Counted from the first letter of the stretch, positions 1 through 11,654 are shown. The stretch: DNA of 64,000 nt from Lycorma delicatula (GCF_047948215.1 NC_134464.1:32487020-32551019); one strand, 5' to 3'. Notes: generated from the sequence alone by a model not told the origin. Program-made: numbers and translations.

Positions 1-32
1 TTGTGTGTCGCTCTGCTTTTGATCTAATATAA

Positions 33-327
33 CTTCTTTTTACGTTTAGCCTCCGGAACCAGCGTAAGGTATTATTTCAGAGGATGAATTAGTATGATAG
101 GTATAGATGTAAATGAAGTGTTATCTTGTACAGACCCACAAACGACCATTCCTGAGATGTGTGGTTAACTGAAACCCAACCATCAAAGAACACCAGTATC
201 CATGATCTAGTATTCAAACCGTTTAAAAGTACGGTTTTTCCTAGTACCTTTACTAGGATTTGAACCTTAGAACTTTCGACTTCGAAATCAGGTGATTTGC
301 GATGACGATTTAACCACTAGACTGGGT
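33..327 (-). repeat. tRNA-derived SINE, family 1, copy 1
   Basis: Read on the minus strand, this unit starts with a tRNA-like head and ends in a tail rich in CCTCTGAA and CCGGAGGC motifs. The A-box region (CTAGTGGTTAAAT) and B box (GGTTCAAATCC) of the head are recognisable but decayed. It matches the copies at 343, 32101 and 52961 almost end to end. The head does not fold as a complete tRNA, so this is a retroposon and not a tRNA gene. Confidence 0.8.
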
Positions 328-342
328 TTCATCTTATATACC

Positions 343-636
343 TCTCTTTTTCCTGTTTAGCCTCTGGTAACTACCGTTAAGATAATTCTTCAGAGGATGA
401 ATGAGGATGATGTGTATGAGTGTAAATGAAGTGTAGTCTTGTACATTCTCAGTTCGACCATTCCTGAGATGTGTGGTTAATTGAAACCCAACCATCAAAG
501 AACACCGGTATCCACGATCTAGTATTCAAATCCGTGTAAAAATATCTGGCTTTACTAGGATTTGAACGCTGGAACTCTCGACTTCCAAATCAGCTGATTT
601 GGGAAGACGCGTTCACCACTAGACTAACACGGTGGG
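343..636 (-). repeat. tRNA-derived SINE, family 1, copy 2, with target duplication
   Basis: This is a full-length family-1 SINE in the same orientation as the copy before it. The minus-strand head carries TAGTCTAGTGGTGAACG (A box) and CGTTCAAATCC (B box). It is flanked by TTCATCTTATATACCT (328-343) and TTCATCTTATACACCT (637-652), 16 bp with one mismatch. That is what a target-site duplication made by LINE machinery looks like. The tandem pair therefore probably reflects insertion next to an older copy rather than unit amplification. Confidence 0.8.
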
Positions 637-659
637 TTCATCTTATACACCTGGATTGA

Positions 660-2380
660 TCAGACGGATTCTTCACACTTGGCTAAAAATATTTCAATTT
701 ATGGAGTAATGATCATATTGTTTTTTTTTTCGATAAGAGGGTGGGAGATGTAAACCTAATTTCGAGTCTTCAGAAGCATTTAACTTCATATTTTAGAGAA
801 AACATATTAAAGCATATTTTGTACACTAGTGTACTAGTTTTGTACGCTAATTACAGTATTTTAAAGCAAATTTGTTACCTACAATGCATATATCAATTAT
901 AAAAAAAAATTATTTTCAAAAAATCAACTCCCACATCTTAAAACTGAAATAAATGTATTTTTTTTTTGTTTTTTGCTCTCCCTCCCGACGATTTAAATAT
1001 TTTTTAAAACGTTTTTAAAATATTATACTTCAGCTGTCTAGAAAAATGTCTATAATTTTTTTTTAAATGATAAACCCCGGACCTGCAATGTAGAAAGTCT
1101 TTTTGAAGATTTCACTATTCTTATTTTAGCCTTTATTGAAGGAGTGTTGGATTTAAAGAGAATTCCATTAATGAAAAGCTTAACCTTTGCTATGAACCTT
1201 TATTATGAACATATTTAGAAAAATATTTCCTAAAATTTATTCCCCACCTCTATAAAAATATATATTATGATTTCTTTTGTTCTAATTTTTAAAATTTTTA
1301 TTATTAAATTTGTTTTTTGTATTTTTATTCATCACGTAATGGTTGATATTACTTCATAAGAATAATAATAAAAATAAAAATTATCTAATAAATTATTATA
1401 TTAGAAACAACGAAAGAGAAAATGAAAGAAGAGAAAACACATCAGGAAAAATCATTTTAGCATCATATTTATTCTGAGTAAATATATTGGTGTAGTCAGA
1501 TTCATATTATGAAAATATTCAGCTCACCAAACAGTTGGTTTGCTACTTGCCTTGCCCGTTTGCCAACTAATTACTAAATTAATTAAAGTTACAAAATAAA
1601 TTTATTTTATGCCACTGAAAAATCATAGATACGTGAAATTTTTATCTTTGGCACCTCTTCTTGGCGAAAAAAATATTTTCGACCAAAGAATAAAAAAAAT
1701 TTAACCTGTTCAGTTTGATTACATTTAAATTCTTAGAATACATTTTTTTTTTTAATTTTTCAAAAAAAAAAAATGTTTGTAAGTACTATTTTTGAAATTA
1801 CTCTTTTTCATATTGAATGAAAAGCGCGTTCTACCCATCTTTTGGTAGAACATTAAATTTTTTGTATTAATAAAAATGAAAAAAGCATGAAATTTAGCGG
1901 TAAATCTTACCGATGAAACCTAAGCAAACTAAAATTTTAAACTACTATAAATTGCAAACGGGATTACCTTCTCTTATCTTGCGGAATGTTTTCTATATTT
2001 CTTACTGAGGATATAAATTAGTAAAAGATTTCATGTTGCAGAAATTACAGCAAATAAAATTTGAATAAAAGATACATACAAAACATTTTGAAATTATGTA
2101 ACTGATTTTTTTCTGGATAAATGATAATCGTCAGAAAACTGCAATTTTCATTAATATTTTATATTACGTAAATAAAATTCAAACCTTAACCTTAGTATCG
2201 GTATTCAGATATTTTGAATTTTGTTTTCAGATAATTTCCCAAATTGGAAATTTACAATAAATTATAACAACATTAAATGACGAATTTCGAAAAATATGTT
2301 CCATCAATAAATTTATCGACTTTCACTCGATGAAATTTGTTTCTATATTAAAATTATCATACAAACAATTACATAAAAAA
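660..2380. other. AT-rich stretch without recognisable genes
   Basis: Homopolymer runs and AT-rich sequence. I found no ORF with family resemblance, no TIR pair and no tRNA-like motif. Confidence 0.5.
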
Positions 2381-2389
2381 TTATGTTAA

Positions 2390-3560
2390 TTATAAAGTGA
2401 ACGTTAAAACGGGATTAAGACAGGGATTGGATTATCCCCAATATTATTTAACTGTGCACTGGAATATATAATTAGAAAATGGGAAAAATTAAATCAAGAA
2501 AAAATAAAAATTGGAACAAAAATTAAAGTAAACTGTTTCGCAGACGATCTAGCCTTCCTCTCAAACAACACAAAAGAAGCTAGTACCCAAATAGAAACAC
2601 TAGAAAAACTTGCTGAAAAAATAGGTTTGAAAATATCATACGAAAAAACTAAAATTACGTCAGCGATCCACTATGCATTAATCATGTAAATGTAAACGGA
2701 AACAAAGTGGAATTAGTGGAAAAATTTAAATACCTAAGAGATACCATAACACATAACATCAATGAGGAATAAACTGGCAAGAAAGAACTGAGAAACTTAA
2801 AAAATCATTAATAACTACCCAAAACATAAACAATAAAAAGTTCCTATCGACAAAAACTAAAATCAGACATTACCAAACAGTAATTCTTCCAGAAATACAA
2901 TACGCCAGTGAGACTCTCTTCGGACCATACAAAATTGAAGGTAGAAAGGATCGAAAAGATAGAAAGGAAGATAGTCAGAAAATGCATAAAATAGAAAAAC
3001 ATAGTAGGACAGTGGAGGATAATCCCAAATGAAGAAGTATATAAAATAATAACCCCACTAACAAATTTCTTCAGGAAAAAAAGAATTTCATTCGTGGGGC
3101 ACCTAATTAGAGCAGAAAATACCAGACTTGCAAACCAAATAATTAATTTATACTGAGAAAGAACAACAAAACCGAAATGGATAAAGGAAGTCCGAAAAGA
3201 TATGAAAGAGTTGAGAATCTCCAAAGAAGATTTAATCACAAAATCTGGAAAATACGACAAACTAATTAAAACTAATATGATAACATTTGAACCTAAAATC
3301 AAAGGACAGGTTCCAAAGATAAGAACGCCTCAAAAAGATGTGGGCAAAAAGAAAAGAAGCAAGAATAAAACTCACATGATTCGGAAATAACAAGAACCGA
3401 TTACAAAATGGACTGAGCTAGAAATTGAATTAAAGTGATCCTATCAGGCCGTACAAGCCGTAAAAGTGAACATTATGAATTAAAATTCATTTGACGTAGA
3501 ACAAACTGTAGTAATACCTAGAGAGCGCGATGAAAACATACGAAACATATTCCGAAACAA
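2390..3560 (+). pseudogene. RTE-like LINE relic: reverse transcriptase C-terminal half
   Basis: Reading across frameshifts and stops on the plus strand gives, in order, a GLRQG..LSPILFNCALE segment, the catalytic FADDLAFLSN motif (YxDD box) near 2540, and an EKLAEKIGLKISYEKTK segment. An FKYL motif near 2730 follows, then the C-terminal connection region ending in the open stretch 3202-3390. These are hallmarks of the endonuclease/reverse transcriptase of RTE-type non-LTR retrotransposons. The 5' half (endonuclease and first RT motifs) is absent, as expected from 5' truncation at insertion. The piece ends in A-rich sequence near 3560. The clade is my recollection; another related LINE clade is possible. 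Confidence 0.75.
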
Positions 3561-3677
3561 ATAAATAATAATTAAAATATACACAACGAGGAAATTAAAA
3601 TTATTTGTAACGGAAAAAAGGTATTATACTCTTTTTATTCCTAACAGACTTGAATCCCATAAACTAAAACGTTCACT

Positions 3678-3833
3678 ACAAAAAAAAATTAAACCTTATG
3701 TATAAAATGTTTACACATCTATTGAATTTTATTAATGAATGAAAACAAAACCTGACTGGTATTACTCAAACCTGAAACCTTCTAAGCAATAACAAAAGAA
3801 GTAATCATTGTACCACGACGGGTAAATAATTTA
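3678..3833 (-). repeat. tRNA-like SINE, family 3, copy 1
   Basis: About 150 bp that matches 5665-5815 in the opposite orientation. Read on the minus strand it begins CCCGTCGTGGTACAATGA, has a B-box-like GGTTTGAGTAATACC, and ends in an AT-rich tail with a T-rich run. The A- and B-box spacing suggests a tRNA-derived head, but the similarity is weaker than for families 1 and 2. Confidence 0.55.
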
Positions 3834-3839
3834 TTTAAA

Positions 3840-4710
3840 AATAAAAATAAAAAATAAAAAAAAATTTAAATAATAAAAACCAAAATCCTTATAACTATTT
3901 TTTTGATTGTTGAGAAATTTAGTTTTGAAATATTATTGTTTAAGTCCATTTTTATTTTATATTATTATTTTGTTAAACAAATGATTTTAGAATAGGAAAT
4001 GAATTATATACCAATTATAAGCAATTAATACAAATATAACGCAATTTTACAACTTAAATAGATCATTATCAATGACTATAACTACTTTTAAAATCTTAAA
4101 GGACGAAGGGAAGTAATTTCATCAAATTTTCTTTCTTATATTGAGAAATATAGACTATAAAAAGATCCAATGAATTGTACTCGTTTGTACGAATATACGA
4201 TATCGTACTATATATAGGAACGCGTTCAGTTAATGACATGTTAACCTTTCATTAAAACATTAACCTAGATATACGAAATGGGGGTTTGAGTCCTAAGGGA
4301 TCTGTATTGTATGTTTTAAATAACAAAGAATTTACAGGTGGGTAGGTCTTCTTACAAAGGTTGAATATGATATTTGTCTTTATACATACAAGGTAAATAT
4401 AGAGAGCATTCTGAATTCTACAGTTTAACTCGTATATCTAACAGTCAGTCTTAACAATCTACAGTCTATCTACATCGAAGCTACACGTTTAATTTCACTC
4501 AAAGCTTCACGTTACTTAATTTATACGTTAATTCGGAGCTAACCGCGTACTCCGTTTACCAATTATCTTTTTCAACTAAATGATTTGTTTCATTACATTT
4601 AATTAAATTTCCTTAACGTGTACTATAACTATATATTTTATTATTTATTCTAATGTAACTTTATAAACAAACAGTGTATGTATAATATATATATATATAT
4701 ATATATAAAA
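3840..4710. other. AT-rich stretch without recognisable genes
   Basis: No coding or RNA signal recognised. A short (TA)n tract lies at about 4684-4706, just before the next transposon relic. Confidence 0.45.
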
Positions 4711-4855
4711 GTTATTCAAAAAGGAGTATTTATTACTAATGAACGACAATAGACAGAGACAAATATGATACATCACTGAATAGAGGAAAGTTTAAAATTT
4801 TAAATATTAGTTCCATTCACTGCAAACAGCGGCGCTGTGGTATGTTTACGAGAAA

Positions 4856-5662
4856 ATGGCGACGCCACCGAAAAAGTAGTTTTGTGTGCTACAGTATGCA
4901 AATAGTGAATCCATTGTTTCAGTGCAACGTGCATTTCATTTTAAGTTCAACAAAGATGCACCTCGTCATAAACAGATTAGTGATTGGTACAAGAAATTCG
5001 TAGAAGATGGTCGCATATGCAAAGGGAAAAAGTACCGATCGTCCTCGGACGTCAAAGCGTAACCGAACCGCTTTCGAACGTAGCCCTAGAAAATCTATAA
5101 GCAAAGAAAGCGGAAAAAGAGAACTTTTTTTTAACCTCCGGATCCAACGTTAGGCATTCTTCAGAGGATGAGATGAATGATTTTTAGCGTGTGTGAAAAT
5201 GCCATGCCTGACCGGGATTCGAACCCGGGACCTCCGGATGAAAGGCCGAGACGTTACCACTCGTGCCACGGAGGCCGTCGAGAGAAAGAGAACTTAGAAT
5301 TCCACAACCGACGTTCTGGAGTACGCTTAAAGAACGTCTGCATCTGAAGCTGTGTAAGTTACAGTTAGTTCAGGTATTGCATCCTGGCGATCATGAAAAA
5401 AAATTAGAATTTTGCACTGCTATTTAGCCAGATTTAGAAGATGACACATTTTCTGTAAGGCTAATATTTTCCGATGAACCGACATTTAAAATCTCTGGTT
5501 TAAGTGAATCGCCACAATGTTGGAATTTGTGGGACTGAAAATCCCGGCGTAGTCATTGAACACGAGACTCTCCGAAGTTGAATGTGTTTTGCGCCATTAC
5601 TGTCAACAAAGTTTATGGCCCTTTCTTTTTTATGAAGGGATCAGTGATTGGAATTACTACCC
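4856..5662 (+). pseudogene. Mariner-related (IS630-Tc1-mariner) transposase relic
   Basis: The reading starts at ATG 4856 (MATPPKK) and continues through stops and frameshifts. Recognisable pieces are the helix-turn-helix region (FCVLQYANSESIVSVQRAF, then WYKKFVEDG), the linker LKERLHLKLCKLQLVQ, and the first catalytic Asp in IFSDEPTFKISG near 5470. The downstream SPKLNVFCAI..KVYGPFFF block follows. The second and third catalytic residues are missing: the relic stops where the family-3 SINE begins. A family-2 SINE interrupts it at 5125-5284. It is related to, but clearly diverged from, the transposases at 24467 and 11030. Confidence 0.8.
5125..5284 (-). repeat. tRNA-derived SINE, family 2, full copy with target duplication
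   Basis: Minus-strand order: tRNA-like head with GGCACGAGTGGTAACG (A box) and GGTTCGAATCCC (a perfect B box), a short body, then the tail CATCCTCTGAAG..CCGGAGGTTAAA ending in an A run. The direct repeat AAAGAGAAC flanks it at 5116-5124 and 5285-5293. It sits inside the transposase relic and so is younger than that element. The tail matches family-1 SINEs although the head differs. Confidence 0.85.
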
Positions 5663-5664
5663 GT

Positions 5665-5815
5665 CGAAATTATTTACCCGTGGCGGTAGGATGATTACTT
5701 CTTTTGTTATTGCTTAGAAGGTTTCAGGTTTGAATACCAGTCAGGTTTTGTTTTCATTCATTAATAAAATTCAATAGATATGTAAACATTTTATACAAAA
5801 GGTTTAATTTTTAAT
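5665..5815 (+). repeat. tRNA-like SINE, family 3, copy 2
   Basis: Plus-strand counterpart of 3678-3833, with the same order: CCCGTGGCGGTAGGATGA, GGTTTGAATACC as a possible B box, then TTTTGTTTTCATTCATTAAT. It abuts the decayed transposase, whose reading ends here. Confidence 0.55.
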
Positions 5816-5819
5816 TTAT

Positions 5820-6365
5820 TTATAGACTAGAGATACTATAGTTATTAAAGTAAAGGTAAACAGAAAATTTTTGATTTTCATATTAACAAATAAAAATGGT
5901 CTTATTTTACACAATAATACTTCTTCAACCTACAACATTTTATTGTGTAAACGTTTCTTAAAATAATTGTGTTAAAAGGCACCAAGGAAAATTTAAATAA
6001 CAATTTTTGAAGTCAAGGCCAAACAGAAAATTCGTTTGAAAAAAAATGGAACATCCTGGATATAAATGGCTGACTTATAATAACTACTGCTTCATATCAA
6101 TATGCGAAATAGTAAGTTTTCAAAATATAAAATGTTTTAGGTTTCATTTTTTTAAATTGATTTCGACTTAAAAAAAATATTTTTAAAGGTTCCCATTTAC
6201 TTTTTAGATTAAAGGTGATGACTAAAGGTTCTTTTCTTTATTTTTCTTTTAAGAAATATTTTTGTAATGTAATCAAATTGCGTAATTTACGTAAAATCAC
6301 TTTACGTTAAGGATATGTCCTGTTAATTCGATATCTGTAAAATCTTTTTTTCTCCTTCATTTTAA
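5820..6365. other. AT-rich stretch without recognisable genes
   Basis: No family resemblance or repeat structure seen. Confidence 0.45.
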
Positions 6366-7040
6366 CCTCACCCCCAGAGCCAGATCTGAATTTTTGTGCT
6401 TAAGTACACAACTTCGGTGGTTGCCATCGCTGCAAACCACTCAGGCAGGAACCCTGGGCCCGGCTATGCCATCCCCAAGGCCCCACCCAGGCAGCCGGGA
6501 CTCGATCTTTAGTGCCACGCCTCTAAAAAGGATATCCCAGAATTCCAGAAGGAATCCCCTCATTGGGACTACGGTCATACAAGTGTCATGCCTGAAGACC
6601 CAAAAGGGATTTCCCCGACGGGACTACCTCAGCCACTGCCTTGCCTCAAATAAGGGACTTCGAAGGGGATCCCCTACCGGAATTATGGTCTTTCTTTCCC
6701 CCCCATACGGTGCGCCAGGGCGTCCCCGTTCAATCATCGAAGGTGGGACAGCTGAGCATCCCACCCCTCCTGAACGGGGCTGTCCCAACCCTAAGCCACG
6801 AAGCGCAGGGCTCTCATATATTGTGCGTGGCCTTGCAGCCACAGCCCCTGAGCGAGTTTCCCCGCACATTACAGGAAGGACACTTGGCCTCCGGGCTGAC
6901 AGTCCTTCCGCTGGTGACTAGTGCCCCCGCAGTTGAAACCCTGTCCGCTCCTGTCGGGACCGCTGCAGGACCAAGTCCGATGCCCCATTCCCAAGCATCA
7001 AAAGCACCGCTCTTCGGTGGACCTCCTCAGCACCATATGT
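6366..7040. other. GC-rich, hairpin-rich block of unknown origin
   Basis: About 680 bp of clearly GC-rich sequence in an AT-rich window, with sharp edges. It contains nested inverted repeats: CCCCGTTCA (6724-6732) with TGAACGGGG (6771-6779), enclosing GGTGGGA (6742) with TCCCACC (6759), and GGAAGGAC (6874) with GTCCTTCC (6902). A degenerate motif of the form GGGAT..CCCC recurs near 6519, 6551, 6605 and 6665, about 30 to 60 bp apart. Overlapping ORFs (6394-6921, 6641-7126) have proline/serine-rich translations that I do not recognise; such ORFs arise easily in GC-rich DNA. On the minus strand an ATG near 6434 opens a short frame. A fragment of a retroelement 5' UTR or promoter is one possibility, but no function is assigned. 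Confidence 0.5.
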
Positions 7041-7044
7041 TATA

Positions 7045-9110
7045 TCCTTTGAACGAAATAATATCACGTTTTGCCTTTATTACGAATAAGTTACTAAGCT
7101 TAAAAGTCATAGGCTCATATAAATAATAAATTTGTAAAGTTTTAGCTAGAATATCTTAATGACAACGGGTTAAAAACATATATATAAAATAAATGCAGAA
7201 ATTATGAGCTAAATGAAAGTTTTTCAAATGAAAAAAATAATTTTGCTTCTAACGCATTCGTATTAACACGTCTATTGCTTTAAATAAATTTACTACTGTG
7301 ACTTATGTTAAAAAATAAATTAGAAACTGAAACCAGGTGGTTCAATTGTACATCACCAGGTATTTATTTATTTAAGGATAACATCGTGGAATTTAAAAAA
7401 AAAATAGTGTCAGTAACTTATTCCTTTAACGGAGGTGTAATAGGGTATAAATATAATGAAACAGTGCGAGATACTGTTATTTTTATTTTTGAGTTATTAA
7501 ACAACCCTGTGTATTGAGCAAGATAGGGGTCAAATTAGACATTACCTCGATCTAATACTTTACAAATTCTAAGTCACCAAAGGAACAACAACTTAATGAC
7601 TACGGCATTCGAGTAATTTGACATTTTGCAATTTTCTATTCTTGTGAAACAATAAAGACATGGTATTTCTATTAAATAGAAATGATGTGAACCACCTCAA
7701 GCTGTTAAATATTTGGTCTGATTTTATGAATCAGAATGAAACTTAAGAAAAATATGTACATCATTGTTTAAATACTGCATGAATGCATAAGAACATGACA
7801 ACATTTTTAACGTTTCTTCCTAAATGAAATGACAATATAAACCATTATTTATTAACTATTTTGTAATAAATAAATAGGAAAACAGAATTTTAGTCCACCT
7901 GGTATAAGACAGCCACCTCAGAATTGTTTCATATACTAACAAGATACATAATTTACGTGGTTGATAACACACACATTTTCAGCCAGGTTTCTATGTTGCT
8001 TGTATTTACTGACTGTAATTTCATGTAAAAAATGCTACATCACATCGAATATTATAATCAACATTCCTGATGTTGAACATCAAATTTTTTTCTAAAACTT
8101 CATTGCATGACCAACAACCACATTTTTGAAAACAATTTTTATATTCAATACAAGTGAATTTTCAAAATACATAAATTTTAGTTTTTCCTTAATTTAATGA
8201 ATACTACTAACATTGACTGTGATTGCCATTTTGTTTCATAAGATATCCCGATCATTGACGTTTCCAATATTAATATTCTTACTGTTGTTTTATTTTCTCT
8301 ACCACTTTATATATATATATATATATATATACGCATCATTATATCATAATATTTGATATAATATTGTACAGCAAATATGATTACCATTCTTATGAATGAT
8401 TAGATTCCATAAGAGCATAACAGTTGTACATGACCTGATATGAATCACAAGTTACTTCTAAAAATCGCGAAGCCATCATCAAGAATAACAAGCATCACAT
8501 GCCAGATTTACTAAGAAAAGTAAGGACTGAAATGTTTCCTTATTGCCTTCTTCATCGAGTCAAACCAATCAGCATGCCAATCCACAGAAAAATCAACTAA
8601 TATTTGTCTGACAATGGACATTCCACTATGTTCAATACAGATGCTGGCTGAACAGTTATCATAACTGTTCTCAAAGAAGGCTGCTCTAACTGGAATCTCT
8701 TGAGCCCACAAAGCTAGTGTAGCCGAACGGTTTAAGATGTCTGTTACGCCTTACCTTTACAAGCATTACAGTTGTAAAAAGAGACTGGGACGTAAAGTGT
8801 AACGCTACATGTAAATGTATACCTTTCTGTTTTGAAACAATGAATTATATACACTGTTTCAACACAGTAGGGAATATTCATGTGCTCACATATTGCATAA
8901 TATATTACCATTTTTTTTTATTACAGAAATAAATAAAAAATCTAACAAAGCAGCAAAATTAAAAAAAAAAATATTTATTGTAACATAGTGACGTCATATT
9001 ATTTTAAAATTCACTTCTATTTCAATATTCGATAGCAGTAAATCAATTAAACTTCACTTAAGAACTAAAAACTTCACGAGTTCAGCCTAACAAAGCCTAC
9101 AAGTTTGCAG
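7045..9110. other. AT-rich stretch, no recognised gene
   Basis: Contains a (TA)n tract at about 8311-8331. Two short ORFs (7305-7517 plus, 8511-8711 minus) show no family motif, and I treat them as chance. Confidence 0.45.
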
Positions 9111-9114
9111 GTTA

Positions 9115-9530
9115 CATAAAAAGAAGAAAAGAACTTTTTTAATTAAGTAAAGAAAACAAAAACCACATAAAAGGAAAAACCTAAGAAGAAAATTTAAATA
9201 TCAAAATCTAGTTTACAAGAAACTAAAAAACAAAGATAATCGAAAAAGGTTTTATCGGTTAATTAACAGTTAAGAAAAGAAAACACTTCTTAACCGTTCA
9301 AAACAAGGTTTTAAAACTAAGAGAAACAAGAAATCGGACTTAAATAAACATTTAAACAACCAAAAGAAGCTTTATGAAAAAATAACTAAGAAATAACATT
9401 AAAGTATTGCATAAATAAAAAAAAAGCTCAAAGAAACTAAAAATCAAAAGAGAGTAAACCAAACCAAAGTACAAAAAGAAAACTTAAAACAGTTGACACT
9501 ATTATAATACTATTGAAAAAGGTATTTATA
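9115..9530. repeat. A-rich duplicated unit, copy 1
   Basis: About 415 bp, strongly adenine-rich on the plus strand, with ordered motifs shared with copy 2 at 9715-10130. They are CGAAAAAGGTTT, GGTTAATTAACA, CTTAACCGTTCAAA, AACTAAGAGAAACAAGAAA and AAAACAGTTGACACTA. I recognise no coding potential on either strand. Confidence 0.65.
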
Positions 9531-9609
9531 ACCTAAACGAAAACTAACATAAGTAAAACAGAAGTAAAAAATGGTAGAACCATAACGATAGCGGAGGGGT
9601 GTGATTAAG

Positions 9610-9637
9610 TGTGATGGGGTGGAGAGCCCCCATCACA
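9610..9637. repeat. Short perfect hairpin between the A-rich units
   Basis: TGTGATGGGG (9610-9619) pairs perfectly with CCCCATCACA (9628-9637) around an 8-nt loop. It is the most GC-rich spot in this part of the window. Confidence 0.6.
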
Positions 9638-9714
9638 AAAATTATCATATTTTTTATTTTTAGATATTTATTTACAAGTTGAAAATAAAGAACTTTTCTT
9701 CTAGTTAATTAAAT

Positions 9715-10130
9715 TTAAAAAAACAAGAGCCATAAATAAGGAAAAGAACTACGTAGATAATTTAAAAATCAGACTAGGAAGCAAGAAACAAACCGAATCG
9801 AAAAAGGTTTAATCAGTTAATTAACACCATTTAAGAAAAAGAGAACGCTACTTAACCGTTCAAAGCCGGGTTTAAAACTCAAGAGAAACAAGAAAACGGA
9901 CTTACTAGTAGAAAAAATATTTAAAGAATCAAACGGACTGTTTATGATATAAGACATATAAGATATGATATGATATAAGATGAAATAAGACAACCTTGGA
10001 ATAAAATATTTCATATATAAAAGAAACGCAGCAATTTAAAAAAAAAAGTTTAAAGCAGAAACTAAAAACCAAAGGAGAAAGAGTGCAAAAATAAAATTTA
10101 AAACAGTTGACACTACTATAAAATAAGGAA
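9715..10130. repeat. A-rich duplicated unit, copy 2
   Basis: Second copy of the unit at 9115-9530, in the same orientation and with the same motif order, diverged by substitutions and small indels. The start-to-start spacing is about 600 bp. Confidence 0.65.
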
Positions 10131-10257
10131 AAATGTATAGACATTTATATGCACTAGTATGTAACACAATTTTTATTGAAAATATTTTACTTTTTGATAA
10201 AATTTTAATATGATAAACATTATTTAAAGAACTCATACATTAAAATAAATAAAGCGA

Positions 10258-10260
<3 letters not shown>

Positions 10261-10302
<42 letters not shown>
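10261..10302. repeat. (TA)n microsatellite
   Basis: 42 bp of uninterrupted TA dinucleotides. Confidence 0.9.
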
Positions 10303-10305
<3 letters not shown>

Positions 10306-10319
10306 ACAGAACAAAAAGG

Positions 10320-10730
10320 AATCGGATATTGCATCAAATCAATCAAATGATTGACGAATAAAATAAATTATTTCAAATCACAAATTACATCCGGCTTCTT
10401 CCAGAGTTTCCTCAATGTTTCTCGTTATGCAATCCCGTATAACAAACAGGTGCATAATGTAACACCTTCTTCGGTATTCTCTGATTTTTTTCATTAATAA
10501 TATACTCTCGTATATTGTTCAAACTCAAGAAACTCATAAATCCTGACGAATATTATCAGTCCTTCACACTTCCCAAAAAAAAGTACATTTTCGTCACCTG
10601 TTCCATACTCATTTTTACACATCCAGGCTTAACTATAGAAAAGTACTGGTACCACCATATTTTATATAACTTTCTCAGAAATAAGGCAAGCAACAGAAAC
10701 ATAATACATATTGACCTATTCCATTCTGTC
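10320..10730. other. No recognised gene
   Basis: An 81-codon open frame (10515-10760) runs into the neighbouring SINE and shows no motif I know. The minus strand has a long but stop-broken reading that I could not assign. Confidence 0.4.
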
Positions 10731-10732
10731 TT

Positions 10733-10849
10733 CTTTTTTAACCTTCGGGACCACCGTTAAGTATTGCTTCAGAAGATAAGATGAATGACAAGTAGCGTGT
10801 GAAAATGCCGTGCCTAAGCGGGATTCGAACCCGGGACATCCGTCTTTCA
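10733..10849 (-). repeat. tRNA-derived SINE, family 2, head-truncated copy
   Basis: The minus-strand reading retains the B box (GGTTCGAATCCC) and the body and tail shared with 5125-5284, but the A-box half of the head is lost at about 10845. Confidence 0.75.
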
Positions 10850-11024
10850 CACAACTTCAACTACATTACATAAAATATGGCAAGACAGAATAAAAAAAAA
10901 ACTTACTTGTTAAATTGTATTCTTAAAATTATCGATCTTACCGGCTATTTTCCTTAAAATCCAATAATTTTCGTTTTAGACAATGATATGCAATAATTAA
11001 TTAAACAGAATGTATGTCCCCTCA

Positions 11025-11610
11025 AATCGGGTAGATAGGTAGGTAACCAAGGCACATACAAAAGATCCTTCATAAAACCCCAAAGAGAAAAGTTATATAG
11101 CGTCAGATCGGATGACCTTGTAGGCACCGCAAACGAGTCTGATCCAGCGGTCGGGGAAAATGGTATTCAACTGATCTCGTAATGAGTTGTGCCAATGAGG
11201 ATGAGCAGTATCTAGTTGAAAAATTAAACTATCTGGTCCATATTGGCAGTTGAGGGAAGAACCATTTATTCAGCATATTCAAATAAGCAACTCCTGTTAC
11301 GTTTGTTTCAGCGAAAAATAAACTAGCCGTTGGGGTGTTTTGTGTGCAATAACCCAAATATTTAATTCTGAGGAGTCCTTTTCACATAGTAAGAGTTCAT
11401 GAGGATTTTCTGACCACCAAGATATGGACATTATGTTTGCTAATATTTCCACTAAGATATTAACCGATCACTAAAGACAATACTATCAAGAAGGTTGTCA
11501 TCTTCATGCTGCAATATTTCCACTGTGTACTCGGTGAAAGCCTAGAAACTGTAAATGGTATGGATGCATACGTAAGCGTTCCCTTAAAATATTTCACACT
11601 GTCTTCATCA
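11025..11610 (-). pseudogene. Mariner-related transposase relic
   Basis: The minus-strand translation, with frame changes, gives a VLSLVIG remnant of the first catalytic block, then ISKHNVHI and an ETNVTGVAYLNMLNKWFFPQL segment. FQLDTAHPHWHNSLRDQLN follows (second catalytic Asp block, usually QQDGAPPH), then FPDRWIRL. The third Asp block (WPPRSPDLTPCD in relatives) is lost. The protein is inactive. Block order and wording match the transposase at 24467-25523, so both belong to the same broad IS630-Tc1-mariner group. Confidence 0.75.
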
Positions 11611-11654
11611 GTGTTAATAATTCACGGCTGGCCTTGCTAACAGAACTTTTAGGA

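Noticed and set aside
2844..3302. 152-codon minus-strand ORF
   Set aside because: Antisense of the LINE reverse-transcriptase relic; a Phe/Ser-rich translation of A-rich DNA.
5205..5280. tRNA gene on the minus strand (strong A and B boxes)
   Set aside because: The cloverleaf is incomplete, a SINE body and tail follow, and target duplications flank the unit.
6394..7126. Overlapping 175- and 161-codon ORFs as real genes
   Set aside because: Translations are low-complexity Pro/Ser/Arg-rich with no motif, and long frames are expected by chance in a GC-rich block.
9115..10130. LTR pair of a retrotransposon
   Set aside because: No TG..CA ends, no primer-binding site and only about 190 bp between the units.
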